Positions 1 to 13,757 of a DNA stretch of 64,000 bases are shown here, piece after piece; the stretch's first letter is position 1, and every line of letters begins with the position of its first letter. A model generated the notes under the pieces. The model searched no databases and was not told the origin of the DNA. It saw only the letters and a list, made by a program, of their open reading frames with translations. The DNA is from Taeniopygia guttata (taxonomy: Eukaryota > Chordata > Aves > Passeriformes > Estrildidae). Made by a program: the position numbers and the translations under genes. Location of the stretch: NCBI RefSeq assembly GCF_048771995.1, contig NC_133026.1, positions 102,641,001 to 102,705,000 on the forward strand. Direction: 5' to 3'.

Positions 1-985
1 CGACATATCTCTTCTGTTAGCATGTATCCTATAAAGCGTACTCTTAGTTATAAATTGCTAGCATTGCTGTCTCCAAAAGGAGTAAAAATAGCAATGGACG
101 AATATCATCCACCATCTGAAACAGGCATATTTCACCTTTACATGCTATTAATTGAAGACCTCGATGAAGAAAGGTAAGAACAGAAAAGGCCATCCCCATA
201 ATGTTGCTAAATTCCACAGCATGTCTTCCTTTTATATAATACTAAACTGTATCTCTAATCTTGTCTTTAAATACCAACAGCTGTGTTGTTATTTGATGAT
301 ATTTTTAATGTGTGCCAGGGAGAACCTAGGGAATAGAGTCTATATCCAATGCCTGTACAGTTGCTGTGCTGATGGCTCAGCCATGAGCAAAAATTTCAAG
401 GGATTTCATTATGCAGTAATATTTGCATTTGTACTTTCCCCTTCATAAACAGGCATGAAATTACAAATTGTGTGAACAAGATTGAAGTATTTCATGACTA
501 AACTAGTAGTATCTCTGTACCTATATGAAATCATGCAAAGCAGCTAGTGCTGAGACTCCCAAGTGATCTGGTTTCAGCTGTACATAATTTGATAATGATG
601 CTCATCTTAAATTATCTGCTTGGTCAAAGAAGACTTGCGTGCTCAGCTACTCTGGCAAATAGATTTGTTATAAGTAAATTAGTAAAGCTTTTGTCAAAAT
701 TGATGCGCTCTCTGTTAGCACCAACAATAAAAACTCACCCACCTCTTGCACTGTTTTGCTGCTGGAGAGAGACATAATGACCTTTTGAGACAACAGTAGT
801 ATCTAAGACCTGCTAATATAGATGTCTCTGTATCCATATCTCTTCCAGTGGAAGAAAAAAGAAATGAAGACAGCGGAATTTCCCTCTTGATTATCTTGGG
901 AATACACTGATGGATAGAAGTCATAATCCCATGCAGACTTTGCTTCTGACAGGGCCAGCCATTGTCCTCAGAAGATGTGGTATTT

Positions 986-1030
986 GAGAGCACTGAGAGC
1001 ACTGAGAGCACTGAGAGCACTGAGAGCACT
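986..1030. repeat. 9-bp minisatellite, five perfect copies
   Basis: The unit GAGAGCACT is repeated five times without interruption (45 bp). The flanks are ordinary AT-rich sequence, and there is no sign that the repeat lies in a gene. Confidence 0.9.
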
Positions 1031-3537
1031 GGATCTGATGCTGTCTTTTTGATCTGGTGATGCCTTTTCTAGCTGGTTTTTAGCAGTCTCCTTGCCAGCC
1101 TTCCCTGCCCAGTTACACTGTAATTAACCTAGAGCTGCTCAGGGGAGAAACCTACCTCTCCTGGTTATGCTTCCTATATCCTTCCCAGGTGTTCTGCAGT
1201 GTTTCTCACTGTTATGTATTATGGACCTCTTGGCTCTTATCCTTCCTCTAAAAAAGCTTCCACTTAATCTTGGTCAGTTTCTCTGGGATGAAGTCACAGC
1301 CACACTTAACTGTTGAGCTTTACTGTCATCTTCCTGGTATAAAAAAACAGTGACACAAGTCACAAGACCTGAAGATCTGACCTTACCAAGCCTTTTGGTT
1401 CAACCTACAAATACAGTATCCCTACTGCCTTGATGACAGAAATTTTCATAGGCATCCACATCCATGTAAAGGGGCAGAGAAACTTCCCTTATGCCAACTT
1501 ACTTGTCAGCCAATACCTGCAGCTTGCTCAGAGCCTGCTATGATGGCAGTCAGGGCAAGGATCTTTCCACATTATCAACACCCATGTACTGGGCCCCAGT
1601 CCCTTTTGTGGATATGACTGAGTATTATCTCTTGTTAGCAGAACAGAAATGCATAAAATATCTACCTAAAAAGAAGTTGAAGCCTATAAAATATAAGACC
1701 CTCCGCTATTATTTTTTATTTTTATTTTTACCAAATAATAGCTGCAATATGTCTATGTCTATATTGCACAGTTATTCCTTACAAATTCATAGTTCTTTAT
1801 ACCCTGTTGCTGTGGCTGATGAGCAGTTCACAAATGCAGCATGTGTTAGTAATGTTGCCTTCAGAAAACAATTTTCAGTTTGTATTCAATATATCCCACT
1901 GCAAATATTAAGGTATAATTAATTTCATGGCTGGTGCAGAATAATTGAATATTTCCTTCAATATCCTTAACAGCAACTTCTTTTAGATTGAGCTCAGTCA
2001 TTTGATGTGCAGAAGCAGGCATTCCTCTCAAATTCACATGAAGGTGACTTCAACAGTAAGAAGCATGTGCCTAGCTCCAGCACAGCTAAGGTAAAAAGAA
2101 GGCCAGTACCTCTCCTCAGACAGTTTGTATTTTTGCTTCACTGGGAAAGACAGGCCCATCCACTTCACACTAGTGATCTGCTGTCATTCAGAGGTAGCTT
2201 CCCCCACATGTCCATTTTATGTGTTATGCTGGTCATCAGCATGGCTTATCAAGATCTTGCTTTTGCAATGATAGGACAACCAAAATGTTGACAGCAATTT
2301 CTTAACTTCTTTCCTTTTATGTTTGAAATAAAATTATCAGGTAGTTCTCAGATCAGCCTTAGCAAATGACAGGGAAACCTGCCATTTTGATTTGATATTA
2401 TTTTCTGTTTCTTTGTTCCAATGCAAGTACAAGTGAATTAGGCATGGCAGTGGCAGTGGGAAGGCACAGTTTCCAACATATGAGAGGAAATTTCACTGGG
2501 AGATGTTGTCTCAAGACAAGGAAATGTGTAGTGTGAGAATTAAAGTGTGCATATTCCTTTCTCTGGTGCCAGACAGGGAAAGAGTTGTGAAGACCAAAAA
2601 GGAAATAAAGCATCTGCCTATATCACACAGGTAAACAGAAATATTTGTCTCTAAAAAGAGATTTAATGTGGAAAAGGTCTGTATACCGCAAGGTCTAAGA
2701 GTCAAAATAACCTGAATAGATGGATCTGAAGGATGTAACCCTAAAAGAAGGCTAGAGCAAACAAAGATCTACGGCAGATTTACGAGGTTGTACTGAAAGC
2801 AGGAGAAGTAATTTGGAAAAGAAAATTTACTATATGTTTGCACTCTGACAACCAAATTTGTGAATAGTACTGCTAGATATGTTACTTTTGTTAGTACAAG
2901 ATTTGGAGTCTGACTTGAAGCCAGGTGAGAAAAGAGAAAGGAATTCTGGCAAGTTTTGTTGAGGCAGCAAACAGAACTCTGCAAAACCTTCCCATTTCTA
3001 GATACAACCTTTTGGGATTTTAGTAAACTTCATACAGAACATATACATTCCACTGTTAGCAGGAACACAAACTATCTTTTAAAGCCCTCTTGCCCTTTAA
3101 AACTGTATATCTTTAAATGTTGCAGGAAAGTGTTTGTGTAGTATTTCTCTGAAATATGATCTTGCCTCAGAATTTTACTTCAGAAGACCAATATTCCTTC
3201 AAACAGGATTTTCCACCCATTATCTGGCAGTAAAATCACTAGAAATCAAAGCAAATCCTAGAACTACAATATCAGAACAGCCCCATAATCGCAACAATGA
3301 AAATCGAGGTCTATGAGCACACCAGATCTTTCAAGGCCCAAACTGGTGAGGTTTATTTTACCATGTGAAGATGAGTCATGAGGCAAATATGCCTTAACTT
3401 TGTTAATTTTTCTTTTCTTCCATGGGAAACTGTAAATGCGCAATCTAGAAGCTCCTGACCACGCCTCTAGGTTTAAGCTAGAGTATTGAACACAGGTTGT
3501 ACTGAACACGGGTTGTATATCTGGCTTGATGTTTGCT

Positions 3538-3721
3538 TATTTCACACTGTCACACTGCAAAATTGTTACTTATTTCTAACTGAAATTGTATTTCTTGAAT
3601 AAGTAATTGAATAAGTAATTGAAATTACTTATTTGTAACTGAAATTGTTACTTATTTCACACTGACACACTGCAAAAAGAGAGGAACCAACAATTAATTA
3701 AGAGAGGAACTAACAATTAAG
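3538..3721. repeat. Cluster of direct, inverted and tandem short repeats
   Basis: A roughly 25-bp segment ending in CACACTGCAAAA occurs twice (about 3538-3561 and 3652-3676). Between the copies lies a perfect inverted repeat, AATAAGTAATT and its complement, at 3610-3620 and 3623-3633 with a 2-nt loop. Immediately after comes a 22-23-bp tandem duplication (3677-3699 and 3700-3721). This looks like local slippage and duplication in AT-rich DNA. Confidence 0.75.
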
Positions 3722-4978
3722 TTCATCATCAGTACATTATATAGTTTGTTTTACTATGCTGTTATGAACCCCTGCTCATGGTCCACAGCTTCATTTTTCA
3801 ATTTAGAGAGCACATACAGAACAAGAATGTGGATTCTTCCACTAAACAGCTTACAGGCAATGCAAGAGAGGACTGCTTAAAGACACCTATGTGAATAGAA
3901 AGGGATGTGGGGGATAAAGGATCCCAGTGCATATGTCTTGTCTACTATAAGCAGTTTTAAAAGGGGAACTTTTAAGCAGGACTTGAGAAACACTTTATTC
4001 ATGTTCATAGAGAATCTCTAGAACAAACTCAAATGCAAGTTTTGATGGCTGGACTAGTAACAGGACTGACTGTGGGGTCAGTGAGGTAAGAAACTACACT
4101 GTACCAATGAAGAATGGAGCCAAAGATCACAGAGAATTTTATTCAGGGAAGACACAAACACAGTAATCATGATTTTAGGGCATTTTTAGATAAGCTTATA
4201 ATGATGAGGATATGGGCAGTTATAAGCATCCATCAACAAGGAGGTCACTGACATCTGAGCATGAGGGGCCTTGAGAAAAGGAGAAAGACATTCAACAGAC
4301 AACAGTAAGTCAAAATTAAAGACAATGCTCTACAGGGTCTACATACCAGGTACCCAGGAGATAATAGAAGGGTAAGGTGATATTGAATGACCTCTAAGCC
4401 AGAGTGAGTGAGAGTATGTGAAAATAAGAAGACTAGAAAGTAAAAGCTGTTGCATCCTCTCTCTGGTCATTCTGTACTAGTGATCTTGAGAGGGAAAAGG
4501 CACCCAAATCTTACTTGAGTTACTGCTTATGTGAAACTTCTGTGAGCAACATATTGTATGTTCAGGAAAAGCATAGTAATTAACTGAGCAGAATTCATGG
4601 TTAAATTGCTCCTGCAAAACAATCAAGCAAAAGGTTTTAACAGTGTGTTAGAGGACTACAACAGAATATTGCTGAATCAAAGCAGCCTGCAATGCCTAAG
4701 GCTGTTATGACATATTTAGCCTCTGTATTGATAATACATAATCCTGTGGCTCTTCAACTGTCACAGCAAAACATGCAAACATATATGGTACTGTTAACAC
4801 TTAGTGTAGTAGGCTAGTAGACAACATACCAACCCAAAGCTCTAACAGATGCTCTGACTTGTGCAGTGCATGAAATACTGAAATATTGTGATCGTTAGCA
4901 GATTCTTCTTGAGTATCACATGAGTCTTGGGCACCACAATATGAAAAAGAGATAAAGCTATCAGGAAGTATCCAAAGG

Positions 4979-5320
4979 AGTGCCATGAAGCTGGTAAGGG
5001 ATCTCCAGGGAAAGTCTTATGAGGCAAAAGTCACTTGGTTTGTTCAGTCTGGAGAAAAGGAGAATGAGGGGAGACCTCATTGCAGTCTACAACAAGTCAC
5101 AAGGGAAAGCAGATGGACAGGATCTTCACCCCGAGGGTGGGTGAGCACTGGAACATCTTCCCAGGGAAGTGGTCATAGCACCAAGCCTGACAGAATTTAA
5201 AAACCATTTGAACAAAGCTCTCAGGCACAGGGTGTGATTTTTGGTCCTGTGCAGGGCCAAGAGTTGGACTTTGGTGGTGTCTCTGGATCCCTTTCAATGC
5301 AAGATATTCTGTGATTCTAA
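4979..5320 (+). mobile_element. CR1 LINE, 3'-end fragment
   Basis: The fragment follows the familiar CR1 3' region: a stretch about the first-day-style 'gagacctcattgcagtctacaac' block, then 'cttcacccagagggtgggtgagcactgg'-like text, then 'ggtcatagcaccaagcctgacagaatt', ending near 5320 in TATTCTGTGATTCT. It is 5'-truncated, as most CR1 copies are, and on the + strand. Assignment is by recognition of the family sequence, not by alignment. Confidence 0.85.
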
Positions 5321-7570
5321 CAGTCTGTGTGTGATTAACCTACTGAGCTGTATGCCCTTAAGCTAATAAATTCACTTTTTCCTTTCATTTTTAATACACA
5401 TCTACATCCCAGCTTTTCAAGCTAGAGGCCTCACAGAGGCTATCTCAGGTTCTTCTGAAATGCAACGGCAATTATGTTAGCAAAAAAGAATCCCAGAGAA
5501 TTGTAGAGCCTTATATTTGGTGATTTTAAAACAAACAAAAAAAATTCCCTGCTTTTTTTCATATAAATTTGGATTTGGACGCAGTTACAACACAGCTAAA
5601 TGCAGATTTTATGTGTTACAATATCTCCTAAGAAGCATTTGCCCTCCGAAAGTGCCAAGGGCACCACATGGGTTCAAAGAGAAACAATGATTTCTGGAAT
5701 ATTTTGTGGATGCCATATACATGAAGATGTCATCTCTAAATAGAGGGGCTTCTGCTACTGAAATGACTGATATCTACAGAATCTATGTCAATATAAGAGG
5801 TGAAGTTTTTAGCTTCTGTCATTTCACTCTCACTCCTGCTGTGTTTCAGTCTGTTTGAAAGACACCTCTGAAATCAGGGCTTGTACTGTTAAGGTACCAA
5901 TTGTATGCCCTAAGAAATTTTTAGTGCATGCCAGGACTGGTTTCATAGGCACTGATGGGAGAAGTTCACAGAATGGTGTTACGGTGTAAGTCAGAAAAAA
6001 CAGCCACTTTCTCTCTTATGGGTGTATTTGAAGCAAGAATTATCCTAGCACTTTGATTTGCTTAAATGTGTATGGAAACTTGCTTGTTGTCATTTTAACA
6101 GCTGTAAAAGCTTGTGAGTGCACACACCTAAGGCTGACAAAAAGAACTTGGGTTTACTTCTATTAATAACAATATGTCTTATTAACGCAGGAGGAAGTCT
6201 GGAAAATGCTGCAGTTACGAATTATCTCTAGCTTAAAATGTGCACAAGTAGCCCAAATAATTATTTCAGTAAGTGGTACCATGATAGACAGCACTGGCCA
6301 ACATGTGGAAAATTATGTTTTGGCTATGGTAAGCTCGGAGAATGAGAGTCAATATGCAATAGTGGTGTACCACACACCTGCTTTATTTGCACATATCTCC
6401 CCCCAACAGGTTAGGAACATCCACAACAGCTGTTTAAGGAGTGATGATAATTGAGATGGAAAGGGCTGTGAAGGGACAGAATCTATTTTAAAGCACTCTA
6501 GGCTTTTCATTGACTTCACCTACCTGGCATCCACCATTAAAGGATGATCTGGACTGGCAACATTAGTTTCTGTAAATTGGACTACTTGGCAGACAGTAGG
6601 CAGAACCACTATGTTAATATTATGAAAATTGTTTTCTATCCTCTCCATCCCTATCTCATTTGTCTTATATTACATACAGATACTGGGACTAAGAAAGGAA
6701 TGTAAGAATTGTGTCTGAACTGAACATGTCTATTACGGTATTTATGCAAGGTTTCTGAGAAGTTGCTGTATCTTCATTGGTATCATAGTTGGATGGCTGG
6801 TGAATTAGTTGTGAAACTCCTCTAGGGTTTTCCAAGAAGACATTCTTATTTTACCATATGTCTCTCTTCCACATTTATGAGACCAGCTGACTGCTTTCAT
6901 ATCAAAATAAACATGAAGGAAGACTGCAGAATATAAAATCCATCTTAGCCATCCACCTTGAATTCTGTGAATAAATACAGACAGAATGGTAAATGCAGGT
7001 TAGTTAAATTGCCAGTGCACAACATAATCAGATTGTAAGTTTGCAAATATTCTGCTGCAAATATTCTGTAAGTGATTAATGTATCTCTATTTTAAAGTCA
7101 TAGCACATTTCAAGCAAAAAGACTTCTTGTATTACTACCACAGGCTGTAGCTGTATCACTCTCAGTTTTGGCTGAGATGTCAGTGGGCATTTAAGCCCCA
7201 ACTATGTGTGAGGTAAAGCAGAATGAGTAATATTTGGGATGAGCATAAGGCATGATTGTCATTAATCTCTTCATACTGAGACTGAGCAATGTTCACTTGT
7301 TCCAAGTAATTTGGAAGTCACAGCTGCTGGAAATATTTATATATGCTCTGTGAAAAAGACTCTAACAGACTGTAGTTATAAAACATAAATTGTTCAAACC
7401 AGGCAAACACAACTTCTACTTGTTTCCATGGGACTAATAATTCACACAACCCTGTAATTTATTGCAAGTTATGCTTCCTGTACTTCCTGCAACTTGCACA
7501 GTATTGAAGCACAGACCTGAATGTGGCTGCAAAGTCCATGTGCAGTTGAATTTGGTTTGAAAAACAGACA

Positions 7571-7572
<2 letters not shown>

Positions 7573-7626
<54 letters not shown>
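7573..7626. repeat. (CA)27 microsatellite
   Basis: There are twenty-seven uninterrupted CA dinucleotides. Apparent open frames across it on both strands are Thr-His or Val-Cys runs made by the repeat and are not genes. Confidence 0.97.
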
Positions 7627-7630
<4 letters not shown>

Positions 7631-8386
7631 ACTGGGCATTCAAGCAGATCAAAGAATCTTGATCAAACAAGCTGGTAAGAATAGCCTGGTTTGGCAGAAA
7701 TTTAGACAAGCCTGTGGCTGAACAATGAATGCTGTTCTCAGGCCAAGTCCAACTGTACATCATTGCTCTAGGAGCAGCGGTACATCACAGCCCGTTACCA
7801 TTTTAGTATGCAGTAGCTATATCCCATGGACTTTTTCCAATTTTCCAACCACTTTTATACAAACTCTTGGAATTGGAAAATCCAGAGGTTTCCTACCTCA
7901 GCCAGAAGCATTTATCAGCACTATAACTTCTTGCTGCAGCAGGCAAACTGCAAATTAAATTGTTTGTTAGACCTGTTGCACTATACTTTTTTATGTTCTA
8001 GTCCTTACATCTCTTATTTTATTAACTGTGTTTACCCATCTCCCTGAGGACATATGTTATCCCTGAGGACCTTGTGCATTAGTTACATGCATCTAACCCA
8101 TTATCTCAGAAGTCAAGGGCATTATTTTGCTGTAGGTTAAATATTACAAGCTACAGTGTATTGGGTTATTTTCAAGCTTTTGCAACGGTAGCAAAGCTGA
8201 CCTACAGCTATTAGGGTGCCCTGAAACACCGCTGAAGAGTGCTGTGTTTAAAGTCAATATAGAAACACAGGTAGATCTGAGCTTCAGCCAGACAAATTTT
8301 TACGTTTTTTGACACTAGACCTAATAAGAAACTAGATGGAAAAAAAAGGAATTTGTGGCGTATGCTCTGGTAATACCAGACTTTTA

Positions 8387-8490
8387 AACAAAACAAACAA
8401 AACAAAACAGACAATGACAACAGCAAAAAAAAAACCAAAAAAAAAAAAAAAACAACAAAAAAAACCCAAAAAAATCAACCAACCAAACAC
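8387..8490. repeat. A-rich low-complexity tract
   Basis: A/C-only low-complexity sequence with long A runs broken by C or CC. It could be the decayed tail of a retroposed element, but no element body is recognisable next to it. Confidence 0.8.
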
Positions 8491-11400
8491 AACACCAACA
8501 ATCAATCTACAAACCCTATACTCTGGAATACTCTGTTCTGGTAATTCCTTGTCTGAATTGACACAAAGGATGCAGACCTATGAAGGCAAAATGAATAGGG
8601 CTCCACAAAGAGAGAACTATTTTATATGTCATAAACTATTGTATATGTCATTGTTTGTGGGCACCTGTTGTATCTTTCACCACGGTCCATACTGACTGTG
8701 GAGGAAAGTGTTTTGGTGGCCACTACATATTATTTTCTTATAGCGGCATATCTTTTTTTGTAGTCCAGTAAATACTGAGTACTCCTCCAATCCTCTGGAA
8801 TATGCTGGGTAGACAAGGAACAATAGAAGGAGGAGAAAAGGGAAGAGCTGCTTAAATAGTGTTAAGTTAGTATTTCCAGCACATCATTGCTTTGATATAC
8901 TTATCTTTAGATCTCTTAGCAATTTATAAAACTGTGGCAAGGCAATTTGTTTAAGATTGCACAACAGATGTATTGATCATGGTTGAAATCTATCATCCTT
9001 AACAGGCACCTCTTTCTCTTCCGGGTATGTTTGTGAATTCAAAGTCACAGCCTTTAATCTGTATGTATTAGTGAGATTATTTAAAGGGAAATGGCTGATA
9101 TGTACAAAGTAAGTGATTGGCAATTATTTTCCCTTACCTCTCCTACCTACAGTTTTCAGTTAAAAACTGACAGTAATTTCTGATCTTATGTAAAGCTTTT
9201 TCATGTTTCTGAGACAATGAAAATCATTCTTATCTACAGTTTATATACCTGCATACCAGGAAAGATTTCTCTGTAGCCACCAAATCCCATAACCAACAGT
9301 TACACTTCATACTGAAGTATCATGAGGTCCAAAAATGATAACAGGATATCTTTTCTTTTGGGCAAACAATTAGCTACATGATATAAAGATGAAGCTTACA
9401 CTAATAAGGAGCATGGAAGAAGATCCAGACTAGCTGACAGGGGATTGCTTTTGTTTAAAACAGTAAAACTAATAGGATTCAGTATAATCATTGTCTTTGT
9501 TCCACATTGTTCACACAGTGTAGCACATGAGGATATAAGTAACCTCAATGCATTGAATTAATAAATTAAATACTGCTTGTGCAAAATCTAGTTCTAAGAA
9601 AGCAGACAAGGCAGTAATAATAATTATACTGATTCTAATAGAGGATTTTCATTTTTCCAAACTCTCATTAAACTAAATGGAGAACTAGGGTTTTTTTAAT
9701 CTTCTAAGAAATGAAACTGATGATTTACAGTAATGGCTTTAGATATATTGAAAATAAATTCTGTTGCATCTGAAGAGACCTAATATGTGTTCAGTCCTAT
9801 CTTTAACACTGTTTGACAGTGTCTCCCATGGAAATCAGTGGGAGCCATTCTAGGTACTTTAGTAGATGTTGGATGTGATCTCTGAAATCTCTGGCATTTG
9901 AAAAGTTCCTGAAAAATAGAGGAGCACACTTTAAAAAAAATCCCCAAATGTAGGCTTACATTTTTCTTTCATACTTTAACATACAACTTTTTAATGTTCT
10001 TTAAACTACTAGGAGACAAAGGTAGGCAACATTATAATTTATTAAAATCCCCTTTCCCCTCTCCCTTAAAAATGCACTTACACTTCTACTTTAATTTGGT
10101 AAATTTATTTCCTAAATTCTTTGTACAGAGCCATAGAGAGGGATATTTCCCAACAGGTTTAAAAGATTATTTCATAGCTCTATGCATTTTTCTCGACCTA
10201 AATTTTATAATTTTTTTCTGTATGTGAAGTGATATGTTCAAAAAACAATGTTAGTCAATAAGCCAGTATTATCTATGCATTGCATTATAAATTATGGGCC
10301 CACATCTGCTTCGCTAATGAGGGGCAATATTCTTACTGACTATGAGGAGAATGAGCTCAAGCAAATTTCTAGGCAGCAATTGTTCCCAGCTTCATTCTTT
10401 TTCCTAACAGGCCTATGGTAGTCTCCAGATGTTTGTATGCACCTCCGGTAACACACATAAATATGAGAAATAAAATCCTCCCTGCAAAGATCCATTGTAT
10501 TCTGCAACTGGGCAGTGACCAATCCCTTATCTGCATTTATGAACAGAATAACTGTTCTTAATAGGCAGGATCATGCCATCTCCATAACTGTGCTGCCTTT
10601 CAGAAAAGGCATTTTGATGGCCTAATGGGGTATCCTCTCACCTTGAAGACCATGTATTTTCATTAACTTGACATTGATTCAAAGTGCTTTTCATTCCACC
10701 AGTCCTTTATACAATTATTTGTTCATTGCACCCCTTGGTAAGGGCTGACCCACATAAAAGGGGTAGGAGATGTTTCTATAGATCAAGCAAAAGAATAGTC
10801 TGATTTCTAGAAATCTAGGATTAGAACTTTGGTAATCTGAGTGACTGAGCAGAAAAGACTGCATCATAATGCAAATACAAGAGGATCACAGTGAAGATTA
10901 CTAAAGTAACCTTAATTCTTCCTTCTCTATCCATGGAGCCCTTAACTTCAAAGCATTACTTTTCTTTTAATGCAGGCTTTTGACAGTTGCAATATTCCAA
11001 AGATTGGCAAGCCAAAAAGAACATAATAACCATCTAATTTGACCGCCAATATAAAACAGGACACAATATAACTTGCTGCTGTTACTTTGAGCCAATTAAC
11101 TGGAGTGTGACTAAGCATAACTTTGAAAGGCATCCGTTTTTTCACTTGAGGATTTTGAGAGAAGAAGAATCCATTAGTTAGTTTTCCCACTGGTTTATTC
11201 CAACAGTTGATCATTCCCTCTGTTTAGAAATAAAGTATGCATCATTGCTTATCTGAATGATTTCATGGTCACAGCATCCAGCTACAGACAATTGAAGTCT
11301 TTGGACTAAAGACCCCTTTATTTGCTCAGTATTTTCTCTCCATTAAGTGTCTTAGTCTCTGTAATCAAGTCACCCTAATGCATACTTGTTGAGGAAGCTA

Positions 11401-11589
11401 AGCAACTAATGGTTCTGAAGTCTCTCACTCTAAAACCCTTCCAACAGCCCTCCAAACAATTTTGAAGCCCTGTTTTTTTCATACTCTTCAGAACATGGGA
11501 ACCAGAAATGTGCTATATTTCAGCAGGAGATGAGAGACTGATACCCATCATGAGTCCAAACCAAAACCATGCACACCTACCTCAGTTTA

Positions 11590-11591
<2 letters not shown>

Positions 11592-11647
<56 letters not shown>

Positions 11648-11697
11648 TATATATATATATCTGTATCTGTATATCGATATATCTATATATCTATACC
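11592..11697. repeat. (TA)n microsatellite with TATC-type degenerate extension
   Basis: About 25 perfect TA units (11592-11642) are followed by ATAT, CTGTAT and ATCTATAT variants up to about 11697. It is self-complementary and so likely prone to cruciform formation and length change. Confidence 0.95.
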
Positions 11698-13559
11698 TAT
11701 TATTTTTCTTGGGCAAAAGTTATGCAGCCTTTTTGGGACAGTTACAGAACTATTAGATTTATGTGACTAATTCTATTTTATGATATCTGCTACATTCTAC
11801 ATATCATTAAACACAGAAAAAAAAAAAAAGTACAGAAAAACATGTAGTAGAAGTAAAGCAGACAGCAAGGAGAACACTTTGCCACCTCCCACTGTTCTAA
11901 GTGCTAGTGCTGTTGCCTTTACTAGATCTCTGTCAGTTCAACCTTAGATTTCACCTTCCTAGTTCTGCTTTATTTTCTGCATTTGAGGCTGCTAGACAAG
12001 ATTCCATCTTCTGCAGCATTCCATAACAACGTGGCAAAAAACATCAGCAAAAAGTGATATCTGAAACAGCCTTATTGCTACTACAAATGAGTCACATCTC
12101 AGAGTTGCCTGAAGGCAATGTGTTCTTTGGAAAGGAAAAGGTTATAAGCAAGAGTAAGCATCAGAAGAACTTCAATTTCTCTCTCTGTGTTTGCTACTAC
12201 TGTGTGTATTCCTGCCATTAGAAGGAAGATGGTTTGAAGAACTGACATTACAGAAAAAAAAAAATTATTTCTCTTGGACAGCTATTGCCACCTTTAATAT
12301 TAAAAAGTCACTTCAGGGAAGAGAAATGGATACTAAAGTTATTCTTTCTTTTTCTGCACTTTTAATAACTGGTAATGAAGGTTGTGTCCATGGAATTGAA
12401 AAGCCAAACCTTAGCCCCTTAATTTTGTGTGACATCAGGATGATTATTTTAGCTTTCTAGGCTGATTTATTCTGATAAAATTAATCAAATACTTCTTCCA
12501 TTATCTAAATTTTTTTATTCTTTAATGGGTTACAATTAATTATATTTAATGTTTCAACAGTGCACAGAAGGTTGTTTTTTTGCTTCTAACTGGAGTACAG
12601 TTAAGTTCAAATGGTTTTTTGTGGTTATGGTGGGTTTGGGGTTTCTTGGTGATGTGTTACTGCAGTGATCTGTCATGACTTAGCTATGAGATGAGATAAC
12701 TTCTGAATTCTACTTTCATTATCATAAAATTGTTTCCACACTTTTTGCAAATATTCAGATTCAATAGTGAGATTGAAAATGCAGGTGTTAACAGTATAAA
12801 ATCTTTCTGATTTCCTTGGAGAAAGATGAAGGCATAAAATGTACAAACTAAAATAAAATAATTGCTCTCCATTCTAAAATTCACACATTTAAAATGTGAA
12901 AGTCTGTGGTCATTAGCAAATGTGCAGCAAACCCAATAGTCTGCATATAAAATACCACACATAAAGCCACAGAGCTTTTTCACTGTGACAAAACTTTCCA
13001 TCTCTCAATGCCAAAATAATGATCAACAGCTTGGGAAAATGTCAGCAGATAAGTGCCTGCAATGAACTAGTGAAGCAAGCAGCTGTACCACCTAGAAGCA
13101 GGCAAGCTGTCTTTTAGGGGCAGCCTAATTCTCTCTACTGATGGCATTCTGTGTGAGGCTTATGAATGCAGGAATACTCGTCATCCAGTGATGTGAAACT
13201 ATTATACTCTATATTGATTTTAGTTTTTTTACAGAGCACTGACTAACAAATATAGCAATGGAGAATTAAATGGGTTGTTCTTGCTCTAAGCAATAAACAT
13301 CTAACTGTTTTTAAAAAACATGAGGTTGATAAAGAATGTTGGAGGGGACTGAGGGCTGTAGCTGTGAGTTGACTGATTTTTCAATTATAATCTATCCATA
13401 ATTATGAGGAACAGTTTCCAATATTCAAACACAAGATAAAGGCCTGAGTTTTTTACAAAATAAATACATCACAGTAAATAGCACTTGTTTGCATTTGGCA
13501 AGCTTGGCTGCTTTCAGAAAATGCAGACTATGCTATGTCCAAATGATTCTATCATTAGG

Positions 13560-13757
13560 AAAAATGTCTTCAGTAAAAGGATCATCAAGTATTGGAACAG
13601 GCTGCCCAGGGAACTGGTCGAATCATCAACCTGGAGATATTTAAAAGACATGTAGGTGTGGTGTTAGAGACATGGTTTAGTGGTAGACTTGGCCATACCG
13701 GCTTAATAGTAGGACTCAGCAATGCTAGAGGTTTCTTTCACCCTAAATGATTCTATC
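13560..13757 (+). mobile_element. CR1 LINE, short diverged 3'-end fragment
   Basis: CR1-like text such as GGAACAGGCTGCCCAGGGAA is followed by a 'ggagatatttaaaagacatgtaggtgtggt' block and a TGATTCTATCATT end, placing it as a + strand CR1 3' end. It is considerably diverged. Confidence 0.75.

Larger units (their letters stand above)
1..4978. other. AT-rich intergenic sequence, no gene recognised
   Basis: Both strands hold only short, unrelated open frames with no recognisable domain, no convincing splice-site pairs and no CpG island. The only structured elements I see are a small 9-bp minisatellite near 1 kb and a cluster of short repeats near 3.6 kb, listed separately. In other vertebrates EPB41L3 lies on this side of ZBTB14, but nothing here can be assigned to it. 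Confidence 0.6.
5321..13559. other. AT-rich intergenic sequence, no gene recognised
   Basis: Apart from the CA and TA microsatellites and an A-rich tract listed separately, I see no coding exon, CpG island or RNA gene. Open frames are short, lack homology that I recognise and have AT-driven composition. Confidence 0.6.

Noticed and set aside
986-1030. Short regularly repeated unit considered as a CRISPR-like or satellite array
   Set aside because: Nine-base units with no spacers, only five copies, in vertebrate DNA. It is a simple minisatellite.
1491-1922. 143-codon + strand open frame
   Set aside because: No family recognised, AT-driven composition, no exon-like boundaries. It is probably chance.
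7521-7763. Open frames with Thr-His or Val-Cys runs
   Set aside because: They are translations of the (CA)27 microsatellite.
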